Part shown: piece after piece, positions 35,833-45,587 of the stretch
How positions within the stretch are numbered: position 1 is the first letter of the stretch
How the letters are laid out: every line of letters begins with the position of its first letter
From: an uncultured Clostridia bacterium
GTDB lineage: Bacteria > Bacillota_A > Clostridia > TANB77 > CAG-508
Assembly (NCBI GenBank): GCA_944393405.1
Contig: CALYAC010000002.1
Location: forward strand, 62,001 to 126,000
Reading direction: 5' to 3'
DNA: 64,000 bases
Program-made: the position numbers and the translations under genes
The notes under the pieces: generated by a model
Seen by the model: the letters and a program-made list of their open reading frames with translations, nothing else
The model's database searches: none
What the model was told of the DNA's origin: nothing

Positions 35833-35923
35833 AATTTGCACCTCCTATTTTTTATTAGCCTTAAACCGAGTTACAGTGGTGTTTTAACCTATAACTAAGT
35901 ATAAGGTAGTTTTGACTTTTAAT

Positions 35924-35952
35924 ATTTTATCATAGATTACTTATAATTGCAA
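35924..35952 (-). promoter_or_regulatory. Promoter of rpsO
   Basis: Minus-strand TTGCAA (35947-35952), 17-nt spacer and TAAAAT (35924-35929), about 90 nt upstream of rpsO, leaving room for a regulatory leader. Confidence 0.55.
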
Positions 35953-35979
35953 GTGCTTTTTATTCTTTAATTTAAACTA

Positions 35980-37116
35980 TTAGTAGTTATAATCTTCTGT
36001 ACTTATCTCTGGAAATTTAAATTCTATGCTTCCTGGTGATAGATATCCATCTTCTGCATGTGTCTTAAAGAATTTATTTGAACCTCTTAAAAAGTTCTCA
36101 TATCTATCTTCTTCACTAATATATGCATTTCCTATTGCTACAGGATCATCCCATGTAGTATCTATAGCATACCATGAACTTCCTATTTGAACATAGTTCC
36201 AAGCATGTGATTCAGTTTCTCCATTTGAATTTGTTCCAGTTCCACTTACAAGTACACAAGGAATTCCAAGTCCATCCATAATATATTTATATGCTCTAGC
36301 ATATCCCTCACATACAGCTTTTCCTTCTGTAAGTGCTCCTACTATTGAATATGGTTCTTCTGACTCAAAATTTATATCATACTCAATTGTATTTATTAAC
36401 CAATTATGAACTTGTCTCATTTTTTCCACATTATCATAATTTGCAATTTGATTTCCTATTTCTGTTCTCATTGCTTCCAACAAGTTTAGTGTACTATCTA
36501 TCTTTTCTTTATTATTAAAATTGTCTTTTAAATATGAAGCATTGTCTCCATTTGATAATTCAACTGTATGTGTAGAAAAATTTCCTATAGATCTAGTTCT
36601 TGTAATTAATGTAAGCTTTTCTACATCTATATAAAACACATCCATATTATCATATGTATATGCGTTCCATGCTGATTGAAATGCTATATTTAAAGCTTCT
36701 TCTCCACCTTCTGAATTTAGTAAATCATTGAATTTATTCCCGAAATCAATTTTATATGTTCCTGATTTCATATTTTCTTTATTATCTTCAAATCCTTTAT
36801 ATATTAGTTTTCCATAGGTATCTAATTGATTATAGTAATATTTAGTTCCTGTAGATTTAGAAACAGTCGAATTACTTTCTTTATTGTTATCTGCAATAAC
36901 AATTGGTTCTGTAGAAACATTTTCGATGGTTGTATCTGGCTCACTACTTACTGGTAAAAGATTATTTACTATTCCACCTATTGAAATAGGTTTATCCTCT
37001 CCCATAACTCCAAAGAAATCCGTAACTACTATTTCGTAAGCAAGTAATCCTACTATTCCTAATATTAAGATAATTATTATAATTGATAAAAATGATATCT
37101 TTTTCTCTTTTTTCAT
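35980..37116 (-). CDS. Membrane-anchored transglutaminase-like protein
   Basis: A 378-residue protein with one N-terminal membrane helix (residues 8-27), a low-complexity linker, and a C-terminal transglutaminase-like/protease-fold domain. The Cys-His-Asp triad is visible: AVCEGYARAYKYIMDGLGIPC, SHAWNYVQIG and YAIDTTWDDP. Proteins of this type may be proteases or transglutaminases acting outside the cell. It overlaps the spoIVB stop by one base, so the two are translationally coupled. That link suggests a role in sporulation or envelope remodelling, by inference. Confidence 0.8.
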   Translation of the reverse strand: MKKEKKISFLSIIIIILILGIVGLLAYEIVVTDFFGVMGEDKPISIGGIVNNLLPVSSEPDTTIENVSTEPIVIADNNKESNSTVSKSTGTKYYYNQLDTYGKLIYKGFEDNKENMKSGTYKIDFGNKFNDLLNSEGGEEALNIAFQSAWNAYTYDNMDVFYIDVEKLTLITRTRSIGNFSTHTVELSNGDNASYLKDNFNNKEKIDSTLNLLEAMRTEIGNQIANYDNVEKMRQVHNWLINTIEYDINFESEEPYSIVGALTEGKAVCEGYARAYKYIMDGLGIPCVLVSGTGTNSNGETESHAWNYVQIGSSWYAIDTTWDDPVAIGNAYISEEDRYENFLRGSNKFFKTHAEDGYLSPGSIEFKFPEISTEDYNY

Positions 37117-38327
37117 TAATTTACCTCTTTCAATTGTTTAATCATTAAATCTGCAAAAACTCCATAACCAACTTTTGAATCATTTACTAATACATGTGTT
37201 ACTGCTCCTATAAATTTATTGTTTTGAATTATTGGAGCTCCACTCATTCCCTGTATTATTCCTCCAGATTTTTCTAATAGTCTTTCGTCTGTGATTTTTA
37301 TTAACATACTTTTATTATCTTCGTTATTTTCCTTTAAAATTTTTTGAATTTCTATTTCATAACTTTCTGTCTTTCCATTTTCCAATTCACAAAGTATTTT
37401 TGCTTTTCCAGTTTTAATTTCGTTTCTATCTGCAACTTCTATTTCATCATTTACATTAATATTTAATAAATTTGGATTAGTAACGGTTCCATATACTCCA
37501 TACTCTGTATTTTTTGAAATGTTTCCTATTACCAAGCTATTATCTATATTTCCTCTTATTTCACCTGGAATACCATTTTGTCCTTTTACAATATCTACAA
37601 TCTCAGCTGTTACTAATTCTCCATTTGATATATCTATTAATTCATATGTGTCTATGTCATTTATACCATGTCCTAGTGAAGCAAAACTACCTGTTGATGG
37701 CTCATAAAATGTAATTGTTCCAACCCCTGCTGCTGCATCTCTTACCCATAATCCTATTTTATATTCATTAGCTGTTGTTTTTGTTGGTTCTATATTTGTT
37801 ATTTTAATTTCATCTTTACTATTTATATATTTTATTTGTATATCTTGGCCTTTAGACATATTTACACATTCTGTTAAATCATCTGCTGAGGATATTTTTT
37901 TATTATTTACTTCAATAATTCTATCCCCTGTTTCTATTCCAGAATCTTCATATGGCTTTTTTCCATCAATTTCAGTTAACCCTACTACTAATACACCTTC
38001 TGTATATAGTTTCATTCCTATTGTTTTTCCTATAGGTATGACTTTTGTTTTTGGTATTACATTTACAGTCACATTTTTTACTGGAATAAAATTAAATAAA
38101 TTTAATTCTAAATCTTTTTTTCCTACTTCATCTGTTAGCTTTTCATTTAAACTACTTGATGCTTGTAATATTTCTTTATTTTTTATATTTATACCAAATA
38201 TAGTACTTAATTCTATATTTTCTCCTTGAATAAAAATCATATTATTTGGAAATAAAGTTATATTACATACATACACATAAATAATTATTAAAATAAAAAC
38301 AATTATAATTTTCTTAGATAATTTCAT
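37116..38327 (-). CDS. spoIVB: SpoIVB peptidase (S55)
   Basis: A 403-residue serine peptidase with an N-terminal membrane anchor (residues 7-27), a PDZ domain (GVLVVGLTEIDGKKPYEDSG) and an S55 domain with the catalytic His in FASLGHGIND and Ser in GMSGAPII. In Bacillus, SpoIVB in the intermembrane space cleaves SpoIVFA to activate pro-SigK processing. Presence of this gene with sleB supports endospore formation. The start codon and ribosome site are both within an inverted repeat. Confidence 0.9.
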   Translation of the reverse strand: MKLSKKIIIVFILIIIYVYVCNITLFPNNMIFIQGENIELSTIFGINIKNKEILQASSSLNEKLTDEVGKKDLELNLFNFIPVKNVTVNVIPKTKVIPIGKTIGMKLYTEGVLVVGLTEIDGKKPYEDSGIETGDRIIEVNNKKISSADDLTECVNMSKGQDIQIKYINSKDEIKITNIEPTKTTANEYKIGLWVRDAAAGVGTITFYEPSTGSFASLGHGINDIDTYELIDISNGELVTAEIVDIVKGQNGIPGEIRGNIDNSLVIGNISKNTEYGVYGTVTNPNLLNINVNDEIEVADRNEIKTGKAKILCELENGKTESYEIEIQKILKENNEDNKSMLIKITDERLLEKSGGIIQGMSGAPIIQNNKFIGAVTHVLVNDSKVGYGVFADLMIKQLKEVN

Positions 38328-38360
38328 GGTTACCCTTCTTTCTAATTATAGGATAACCAT
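38326..38360 (-). promoter_or_regulatory. Hairpin over the spoIVB ribosome site and start codon
   Basis: Minus-strand arms 38351-38360 and 38326-38335 pair over 10 positions (one G-U). The second arm contains the AGGG ribosome site and the AT of the ATG, so the mRNA can hide its own start. Confidence 0.5.
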
Positions 38361-38407
38361 GTTGAAATTTTTTAAACTATTTTATATTTTTATTTTTTAT
38401 TTATATT

Positions 38408-40198
38408 CTACTCATTTGTTTGTAAATTGATATTAGATTTATAAATATCTTGTCTTTCACGTGCCAAAGCTGACATATAATATTTCCTTATATCTGTATA
38501 TTCTTCTTTTTTTACAGAAATTCTTCCTTCTCCTCCATTTTCTACTCTATCATTAAATATTATCAAATCATTTCCTGCTATAACATCTTGTAAATCATAC
38601 TCAGAAGTAGCATCTACAATACAATTATAGCATCCTGTTAGATAATCTGTAGAAACATTTTGAGGATAGTAATATTTCGATGTGGTTTCATTAACATCCA
38701 CTGTCTGTCTTTGGAAACCATATGTAGGATAAGCACCTACAATTTTCATAGAACCATCTTGTACTCCTTCTATTAATTCATGACAACTAGCTTGATGATA
38801 TTCCCTGTTTCCATCTTTTTCAACAACCACATAAATATTTTCAGGTTTTATTACTTCTTTATTTATATTATTTGTTATAATTGCATAATTATTATAATAT
38901 CTATATCCCATTGACATTCCTTGTAAGAAAGATGTTAATGATACATTATTTAAAATATTATACCAATCTTCATCAGATAATTTAGGCATAGCATAATCAT
39001 ATAAAGTATTACGAGCTTGATAGTTATCAATAACAACAGATAAAGTTGTTTCTATTGATTTTCTAATTACAGATAATCTATGGTTATTAAAAGCTGATGC
39101 TAAAAGCATAGGATCATTTTCATCATCTGGTATAAATATATTACCATCAACATTATTTGATAAATATTGTTTATTACTTCCTATAGTATTTGATGAATCT
39201 TCAAATTTTAATAAATCCTCTTGTTGTATTTCATTCATTTTTGTTTCTTCAATAACCCATTTACTAAATGTATATGCTCCATAATAATAATCAAAAGCAC
39301 TTGTACTACAAATATGTTGTCCTCCACCATATTTGTTTCTATTTTCATTTAAAAATGTAAGTATTTCTGGTGCATTAACATAAGATTTTTTAGATTCATT
39401 TGTATAATAGAAATATTTTGCATTATTGCCAGTATCTTCTTGGTATATTTTATTGTTTTGATATACAAGATAGTAATAATCGCCTTCTTTTGTAACACCA
39501 TAATCATCAACTGTAATTAAATGTTCTTGCAATGATTCAGGTCCTATTGTTATTCCATCATATGTTAATGTTTTAGCATCAACATTTGGTGTAGAAGTTA
39601 TTTTTGAAATATCTATAAGATATCCTGATCTTGCTGCATATGAACCATCCTTTAAAACATTTCCATATATTGTAATATAATTATCCAATGTATAGTTTAC
39701 TATTGCTATATCTCCATTATTTAATTTATATTTAGCAGAATAATAAACATATGGTTTTAATCCATTATCATATTCTTTACTGTTAATATCAATATTTACC
39801 ATATCTTTATCACCATTAAGGACTGTTGTATATACATTATCATATGATGTATATATATAATATCCATCATATAAAGTATATAAAAGTGCTGGTGTATAGT
39901 CTCTTAAGTTTTCTGTTGACTGTACATATTCTCCCATTGAAGTAATTAGAGAATTATAAAATGTATTAACCGAGGCTTCTATATCTCTAATTTTTGAATT
40001 ACTAATTCCAGAATATTTATTGTTAACAGTATTTAGTTGAAATGCTTTTACAGCATCATATGTTGCATTTATTAAATTTGCATCATATTTTGCTTGCAAA
40101 TTTATTGCATCTATTTGATTTTGAATATATACTGACATAACCATTGAAATTGGTATTAATATCAATACACAAATAATCGCTAAAGATTGTAATTTCAT
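38408..40198 (-). CDS. Large secreted pilus-locus protein, unknown
   Basis: A 596-residue protein with an N-terminal hydrophobic helix (residues 7-24) and an extracellular Tyr/Asn/Asp-rich remainder. After the helix comes a helical stretch (QNQIDAINLQAKYDANLINATYDAVKAFQLNT) as in TadE/TadG-like minor pilins; a pair of Cys (SCHELIEG and GCYNCIV) is near residues 475-530. It is the last gene of the pilus operon, so it may be a minor pilin or tip protein. No family recognised. Confidence 0.5.
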   Translation of the reverse strand: MKLQSLAIICVLILIPISMVMSVYIQNQIDAINLQAKYDANLINATYDAVKAFQLNTVNNKYSGISNSKIRDIEASVNTFYNSLITSMGEYVQSTENLRDYTPALLYTLYDGYYIYTSYDNVYTTVLNGDKDMVNIDINSKEYDNGLKPYVYYSAKYKLNNGDIAIVNYTLDNYITIYGNVLKDGSYAARSGYLIDISKITSTPNVDAKTLTYDGITIGPESLQEHLITVDDYGVTKEGDYYYLVYQNNKIYQEDTGNNAKYFYYTNESKKSYVNAPEILTFLNENRNKYGGGQHICSTSAFDYYYGAYTFSKWVIEETKMNEIQQEDLLKFEDSSNTIGSNKQYLSNNVDGNIFIPDDENDPMLLASAFNNHRLSVIRKSIETTLSVVIDNYQARNTLYDYAMPKLSDEDWYNILNNVSLTSFLQGMSMGYRYYNNYAIITNNINKEVIKPENIYVVVEKDGNREYHQASCHELIEGVQDGSMKIVGAYPTYGFQRQTVDVNETTSKYYYPQNVSTDYLTGCYNCIVDATSEYDLQDVIAGNDLIIFNDRVENGGEGRISVKKEEYTDIRKYYMSALARERQDIYKSNINLQTNE

Positions 40199-40313
40199 AT
40201 GTTCTTTACCTTTCTTACTTTAGTAAAAAATAGAGATAGATATAAAACTCTACCCCTACATATATATCATTGTAGAGACAGATGCATTATCTGCCCAACA
40301 ATTATTTCTTAAA

Positions 40314-40850
40314 TTATTCTACTCCACTTGTACTACCATTTACTGCTACTACACCTGTACTTTGTCCTGCTATTTGATAAGAATCATTTCCTGATATAGC
40401 ATAGAAAAAGTTTCTTAATAATTGTGATATTGTCTTATTAGTATTTTTTGCAGTTACTGTAACAATATCTCCTTCTTTTAATCTAATTCTTCCTGTATCA
40501 TATAATTCGTCTTCAACTTGTGTAGTATATTTGTTATAATATAAATTTTCACCTATTTTTGTAACTTCTGCTTGAGTTGTTTTAACCCCTGGATTTTCGT
40601 CTAGTTCTTGAATTAAAACTTCAACATCAAAACTATTTCCTGTTGCAGAAATTTCACTTAAATATCCATCGTAATCTTCTAATGTCATTTTTCCTGTTGT
40701 TCTGACATCTTCTACAAATTCACTAGTAGCAGTTTGTACCGCAAGTTGAGATATATCGTCATTTCTTTCAGCAAGTGACATTAGAGGAAATATAAACATT
40801 AATATAGCTGCTAGAAATATTGCTACAACTGTTATTAAACTATCTCCCAT
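40314..40850 (-). CDS. TadE/F-like minor pilin candidate
   Basis: A 178-residue protein with an N-terminal hydrophobic helix (MGDSLITVVAIFLAAILMFIF) and a small extracellular domain with FVEDVRTTGKMTLEDYDGYL, a pattern often seen in TadE-like pilus proteins. Sits between the MENA pilins and the large surface protein. The assignment is by context and shape only. Confidence 0.5.
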   Translation of the reverse strand: MGDSLITVVAIFLAAILMFIFPLMSLAERNDDISQLAVQTATSEFVEDVRTTGKMTLEDYDGYLSEISATGNSFDVEVLIQELDENPGVKTTQAEVTKIGENLYYNKYTTQVEDELYDTGRIRLKEGDIVTVTAKNTNKTISQLLRNFFYAISGNDSYQIAGQSTGVVAVNGSTSGVE

Positions 40851-40965
40851 GATTATTTCCTCCTATTTATAGATTTTAGCTACATAATTCTCCATTATTA
40901 ACTATATATCTATATTATACATCTTTTTTTGCCTTAAATCAATATGTTAACTACAATATATTAAC

Positions 40966-41427
40966 TTATGCTGGTCTTCTATCTTCTTGTTCTTCAATAT
41001 ATATAGTTGTTATTTTTCCTGATCTTGAATCATATCCAAATGTTATTTCGTATGTTGCCGCATCTAATATATCACCTTTACATGTTTCTCCTGTTAAATA
41101 CTCTGTTGTTGTATCATCTAAATCTACATCTTGTACATCTACTGTTGCATTTCCTGTTCCCATTACTACTTGGATTTTGTTAGAATCATCTGATGCTGTT
41201 AAGTTGTGGTTGTTTACTGTGTCTATTAATGTTTTTGCTCTTGATCCTCTTACTTGTCCACCATATGCATCAAAGTCTCCATTGTATGCTGCAACTTCCT
41301 CTTCTGTCATATCTGTTCCTTGTACTGATTCTTGTGCGTTATTGAATACATACATTCCTACTCCTATAATTGCTATAGCTAGTAATATTGCACCTGCTAT
41401 AATTAGCGCTTTTGAAGCGTTCTCCAT
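40966..41427 (-). CDS. MENA-type pilin paralogue A
   Basis: A 153-residue pilin-like protein. The first 30 residues (MENASKALIIAGAILLAIAI, then IGVGMYVFNN) are the same as in three paralogues. A conserved middle has GSRAKTLIDTVNNHNLTAS and a conserved end GYDSRSGKITTIYI. There is no long leader before the hydrophobic helix, and the Glu at position 2 is unusual. AGGAGG precedes the ATG. The central region differs slightly among copies. Probably a subunit of the pilus built by the nearby Tad-like machinery. Confidence 0.75.
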   Translation of the reverse strand: MENASKALIIAGAILLAIAIIGVGMYVFNNAQESVQGTDMTEEEVAAYNGDFDAYGGQVRGSRAKTLIDTVNNHNLTASDDSNKIQVVMGTGNATVDVQDVDLDDTTTEYLTGETCKGDILDAATYEITFGYDSRSGKITTIYIEEQEDRRPA

Positions 41428-41460
41428 AAAATTTTCCTCCTTTTCTAGGATATTTTAATA

Positions 41461-41925
41461 TTAATAATATCCTCCTCTACCATCATCTTCATCAATGTAT
41501 ATAGTAGTTATTTTTCCTGATCTTGAATCATATCCAAATGAAATATCATATGTTGCTGCATCTAATATATTACCTTTGCAATTTTCTCCTGTTAAATATT
41601 CTGTTGTTGTATCATCTTGCTCTACATCTTGTACATCTACTGTTGCGTTTCCTGTTCCCATTACTACTTGTATTCTATTTGACTCATCTGATGCTGTTAA
41701 ATTGTGATTATTTACTGTGTCTATTAATGTTTTTGCTCTTGATCCTCTTACTGATCCAGCATATACATCAAAATCTCCATTATATGCTGCTACTTCTTCT
41801 TCTGTCATATCTGTTCCTTGCACTGATTCTTGTGCATTATTAAATACGTACATTCCTACTCCTATTATTGCTATTGCAAGTAAAATTGCACCTGCTATAA
41901 TTAGTGCTTTTGAAGCATTCTCCAT
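41461..41925 (-). CDS. MENA-type pilin paralogue B
   Basis: A 154-residue close paralogue of its neighbour downstream: the same first 30 residues and the same GSRAKTLIDTVNNHNLTAS and GYDSRSGKITTIYI blocks, differing around the loop (ESNRIQVVMGTG) and the acidic/glycine-rich tail. One 33-nt gap separates them, suggesting recent tandem duplication. Confidence 0.75.
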   Translation of the reverse strand: MENASKALIIAGAILLAIAIIGVGMYVFNNAQESVQGTDMTEEEVAAYNGDFDVYAGSVRGSRAKTLIDTVNNHNLTASDESNRIQVVMGTGNATVDVQDVEQDDTTTEYLTGENCKGNILDAATYDISFGYDSRSGKITTIYIDEDDGRGGYY

Positions 41926-41943
41926 AAAACTTTCCTCCTTATT

Positions 41944-42411
41944 TTATTTAGGATCTCCATAATATCCCCTACCATCTTCTTCTTCAACATATACCGTGGT
42001 TATTTTTCCTGATCTTGAATCATATCCAAATGTTATATTATATGTTGCTGAATCCAATAGCCATTCTTTACAACCATCCATATTATCTATACCAACTGCA
42101 TCTTCTTGAATATCTTGTACATCAACTACAGAATCTCCTGGTCCTGGTAAAAGTTGAATTTTATTTGAATCATCTGACGCTGTTAAATTATGATTTTTTA
42201 ATGAGTCTACTAAAGTCTTAACTCTTGATCCTCTTATTCGTCCTTCATATGCTGTAAAATCACCATTATATACTGCAACTTCCTCTTCTGTCATATCTGT
42301 TCCTTGTACTGATTCTTGTGCATTATTAAATACATACATTCCTACTCCAATTATTGCTATTGCAAGTAATATTGCACCTGCTATAATTAGCGCTTTTGAA
42401 GCATTCTCCAT
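41944..42411 (-). CDS. MENA-type pilin paralogue C (divergent)
   Basis: A 155-residue paralogue with the same N-terminal helix but a diverged central domain (RIRGSRVKTLVDSLKNHNL, LLPGPGDSVVDVQDIQEDA) and one Cys in GCKEWLLDSATY. The C-terminal GYDSRSGKITTVYVEE block is preserved. The selective change of the exposed part hints at functional or antigenic diversification. Confidence 0.72.
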   Translation of the reverse strand: MENASKALIIAGAILLAIAIIGVGMYVFNNAQESVQGTDMTEEEVAVYNGDFTAYEGRIRGSRVKTLVDSLKNHNLTASDDSNKIQLLPGPGDSVVDVQDIQEDAVGIDNMDGCKEWLLDSATYNITFGYDSRSGKITTVYVEEEDGRGYYGDPK

Positions 42412-42452
42412 AAAATTTTCCTCCTTATATAACCATTACAATATTAATTATG

Positions 42453-43181
42453 TTATGGTCTTAATCTATATACAATTACTCTTTTCTTGGTCTGTTTTGT
42501 GTTTGCTAAAGCACTTTCACTTGATACATATTCTCCTGACTCTCCATCATCTGAAGAATTTGTATCATTATATACATACCAACCAAGATATTCATCAAAT
42601 TGACTATTTTTAAAATTATCTATAAAACTTGAACTACCAGTCCAACCATGCTGGCTACTATTATCATAATCATAATCAATTCCGTTATTACTTGGTGATT
42701 TAAATTCTCCTCCTGATAAGAACATATCCATGTTCATTTTTACATAGTAATCTATAGTATTTCCTCCTGTTCCAGAAGTTGTCCAAGGTTCACGTCTACT
42801 TTGCTCTTCATTTGCATCAAAAGAGCAAACCCATTCCTTTTCTGATTCCTCAAAGTATCTATTATGATAGCTCTCGCTCCAATAATGTGGATCTGTACTG
42901 GTTTTATATAATGGCATAAATGAATAGTCACTATCTAAAAAAATTACTGTATAATTTTCTCTATAGTAATTATATAATGTTGGAATAATAGTTTCGAGAC
43001 CTACTATTCTATTCTCTCCACTACCTTCAATATATTCCATATATTCAGTAACATCAGATGCTTGTAAAACCACATCTGATGTTTCTTTCGCTTGTGTAAA
43101 CATAAACATTGCCAAAGATAAAGCCATAGTAAATACAATTACTGCGAATGCTATTTTTAAAGCATCTACTGCATTTTCCAT
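42453..43181 (-). CDS. MENA-type pilin-like protein, long and divergent
   Basis: A 242-residue protein sharing only the start pattern MENAVDALKIAF and one hydrophobic helix; the remainder is rich in Tyr, Ser, Asn and acidic residues (YWSESYHNRYFEE, DYDYDNSSQHGW). It is in the middle of the pilin array and may be a minor or tip pilin. Confidence 0.6.
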   Translation of the reverse strand: MENAVDALKIAFAVIVFTMALSLAMFMFTQAKETSDVVLQASDVTEYMEYIEGSGENRIVGLETIIPTLYNYYRENYTVIFLDSDYSFMPLYKTSTDPHYWSESYHNRYFEESEKEWVCSFDANEEQSRREPWTTSGTGGNTIDYYVKMNMDMFLSGGEFKSPSNNGIDYDYDNSSQHGWTGSSSFIDNFKNSQFDEYLGWYVYNDTNSSDDGESGEYVSSESALANTKQTKKRVIVYRLRP

Positions 43182-43244
43182 ATACTTTTTCCTTTTCTAA
43201 AAATCTATTTTTGTTCATTTTACAACATATTAGTATTGTTTAAA

Positions 43245-43700
43245 TTATGAATTTCTTTCTTGTTCATCAATGTATATAGTTGTTATTTTTCCTGATCTTG
43301 AATCATATCCAAATGTTATTTCGTATGTTGCTGCATCTAATATACTACCTTTACATGTTTCTCCTGTTAAATACTCTGTTGTTGTATCATCTTGATCAAC
43401 ATCTTGTACATCTACTGTTGCATTTCCTGTTCCTATTACTACTTGGATTCTATTTGACTCATCTGATGCTGTTAAATTGTGATTGTTTACTGTGTCTATT
43501 AATGTTTTTGCTCTTGATCCTCTTACTGGTCCACCGTATGCATCAAAGTCTCCATTATATGCTGCAACTTCCTCCTCTGTCATATCTGTTCCCTGCACTG
43601 ATTCTTGTGCATTATTGAATACGTACATTCCAACTCCTATTATTGCTATAGCTAGTAATATTGCACCTGCTATAATTAATGCTTTTGAAGCGTTCTCCAT
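43245..43700 (-). CDS. MENA-type pilin paralogue D
   Basis: A 151-residue copy nearly identical to paralogue A, with variation mainly in PVRGSRAKTL, VVIGTGNATV and the last few residues. Its position on the other side of the divergent 242-residue gene shows the array is not a simple head-to-tail run. Confidence 0.75.
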   Translation of the reverse strand: MENASKALIIAGAILLAIAIIGVGMYVFNNAQESVQGTDMTEEEVAAYNGDFDAYGGPVRGSRAKTLIDTVNNHNLTASDESNRIQVVIGTGNATVDVQDVDQDDTTTEYLTGETCKGSILDAATYEITFGYDSRSGKITTIYIDEQERNS

Positions 43701-43764
43701 AAAAAATTCCTCCTTATTTTTTTGTTTATTTTTTCCTTTTTATATTAAAATTTAATATTAAAAT

Positions 43765-44205
43765 CTAATTAGTAACTTCTGTAAAAGTTAAACTTTTTAC
43801 ATTGTTTGTTTTTTCATGGTATGAAATATTAGTACATTTAAAACTAGCTGTACTATATATATTAACAAATGATTCTGTACCACTATTTGATATTTTTTCC
43901 ATTGGTACTGTTTTTGTTTCATCCTCATATATAAATTCTATATATAGTTCTATTGAATCTTTACCATTGTCAATATACATACCATTTTCGTCTTTTTCTA
44001 ATCCAGCTTTCTCATTTATGTCCACCGTCTTATTAATTATACTAATAAGTTGTGAACCTAAAATCTGTATATTTTCATATGATTTATATATATTATTAAT
44101 TTCTTGAGCTTCTACTAATTGTTTCCTATAACTATATACTCCATATGTAACCATGGCTAATATAATTATGAAAATTATTAGAATTATAAATATCTTTTTT
44201 TTCAT
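43765..44205 (-). CDS. Single-pass membrane protein of the pilus locus
   Basis: A 146-residue protein with an N-terminal helix (residues 4-23, after MKKK) and an extracellular domain with IQILGSQLISIINKTVDINEK. The spacing of the domain parts recalls the pilin-like neighbours (GSQLISIINK resembles GSRAKTLIDT), but the N-terminus lacks MENA. Possibly a pilin relative or assembly factor. Confidence 0.5.
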   Translation of the reverse strand: MKKKIFIILIIFIIILAMVTYGVYSYRKQLVEAQEINNIYKSYENIQILGSQLISIINKTVDINEKAGLEKDENGMYIDNGKDSIELYIEFIYEDETKTVPMEKISNSGTESFVNIYSTASFKCTNISYHEKTNNVKSLTFTEVTN

Positions 44206-44271
44206 AAAGCCTCACTTCTAGTTATATATATCATTAAATACTTTTTTATGCAAGTATTTATTAACTAATTT

Positions 44272-44820
44272 TTAAAATTCTTCAAATTCCATATAGTTGA
44301 CCATTCCAGTATTAGCAGCTATGTAATAACCTGTACATTTAAAATACTTTATTTCTGCATCAATATTGTCTGGATTAGTTCCTGTAACTATTGTATCGTT
44401 TTGTTTTATTAATTCAACTAATTCGTCTGAAGTTTCATTTTCTAAATTTTTATATGTTCCTGTATCAGTTTTTAATGAAATTTGTACATATCCGGAACTG
44501 TCGGAAGGAGAACCTAATGGATGATTTTCTGATTCTGTATAACCACCTTGAGCATTAATTTTATTTGCTAAATTTGCTAATCCAACAATATCATGTATTG
44601 TACAAGGAATATCGGTAGTTGTTCCTTCATCAGTAGATATTTTTCCATAATACCTTAAAAATTGTGCATTAAATTGTGCAATTTGAGTATCCTCTATCTT
44701 GCCTGTTGTTTCAGCACTATATTTTCCCATTTCATTAAATAAATATACTCCAATGGAAATAATCATAACACCTACTAAAACTTCTGCAATCATTATTAAG
44801 GCTTTTGATGCATTCTCCAT
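44272..44820 (-). CDS. MENA-type pilin-like protein E
   Basis: A 182-residue protein starting MENASKALIMIAEVLVGVMI, with one N-terminal hydrophobic helix and a soluble domain with IVGLANLANKINAQGGY and a C-terminal NTGMVNYMEFEEF strand, paralleling the C-terminal block of the main pilins. Sits 10 nt after the next pilin-like gene, so it is tightly co-translated. Confidence 0.65.
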   Translation of the reverse strand: MENASKALIMIAEVLVGVMIISIGVYLFNEMGKYSAETTGKIEDTQIAQFNAQFLRYYGKISTDEGTTTDIPCTIHDIVGLANLANKINAQGGYTESENHPLGSPSDSSGYVQISLKTDTGTYKNLENETSDELVELIKQNDTIVTGTNPDNIDAEIKYFKCTGYYIAANTGMVNYMEFEEF

Positions 44821-44830
44821 TCCTTTCCTC

Positions 44831-45562
44831 CTATATTTCAGTAAAATTAATTTCTATAACTCTACCATTTCTATTATCATAAACAAATCCATTTTTTCCA
44901 CTTGCGTCTCCGGGTCTAAATCTTTTACCTTCTTTAAATTGCGTATATATTGAATCTAAAAGATCATAATTTCTAACATCTTCTATAAGTTTTTCTATAT
45001 TACCTCTTTCTGTTCCCGCATTATCAAGTAATGTTTTTTCTAAATCATATGTTGGTGTATTTGATGGTATATTAATTTCAAATTCTGCTGCAATTTCCCT
45101 ATAAGTTTTTGTCCAATAATATTTTGGACTTTTATTATTATATTCAGGCTTAGGCTCTTCTAGTTTTTCTATTTCACTTTCAATACCATCTGATCCTTTT
45201 ACTTCATCATATAATTCATCTAAATCATAAGTTCCTGCTCTAAAATAATCATAATCTTCACCAGTAAATAGATCATTTGTTATAGTGACATTTAATTGTA
45301 TTGGTATATAGCCATCTTCAGTATATTGTGCATTATAATCTTCTACATAATTAATTAGAGATAATAATTCACTTCCATATAGATTTCTATTAAATTGTTC
45401 TACCTGTCTTATAAATTCAGTATCAGTTGCAGTTTGCTCACTATCTTCAACAGTTTGTTGCCAATCAGACAATTGCTGATATCCTACAACAACAAGAGTT
45501 ATAACTAATAATGATATTAGAACCGATCCTGCCATAATAAGTGCTTTTGATGCGTTCTCCAT
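44831..45562 (-). CDS. MENA-type pilin-like protein F
   Basis: A 243-residue protein starting MENASKALIMAGSVLISLLV, then a soluble domain with FNRNLYGSELLSLINYVEDYN and a C-terminal DNRNGRVIEINFTEI strand that mirrors the pilin ending. It directly follows the membrane-platform gene in the operon. Confidence 0.65.
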   Translation of the reverse strand: MENASKALIMAGSVLISLLVITLVVVGYQQLSDWQQTVEDSEQTATDTEFIRQVEQFNRNLYGSELLSLINYVEDYNAQYTEDGYIPIQLNVTITNDLFTGEDYDYFRAGTYDLDELYDEVKGSDGIESEIEKLEEPKPEYNNKSPKYYWTKTYREIAAEFEINIPSNTPTYDLEKTLLDNAGTERGNIEKLIEDVRNYDLLDSIYTQFKEGKRFRPGDASGKNGFVYDNRNGRVIEINFTEI

Positions 45563-45587
45563 ATATTAATCCTTTCCTCAATATACT

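Noticed and set aside
40966..43700. Insertion sequence or transposable repeat behind the near-identical blocks
   Set aside because: The repeated blocks are in-frame pilin genes with their own ribosome sites; no transposase, terminal inverted repeats or target duplications are visible.
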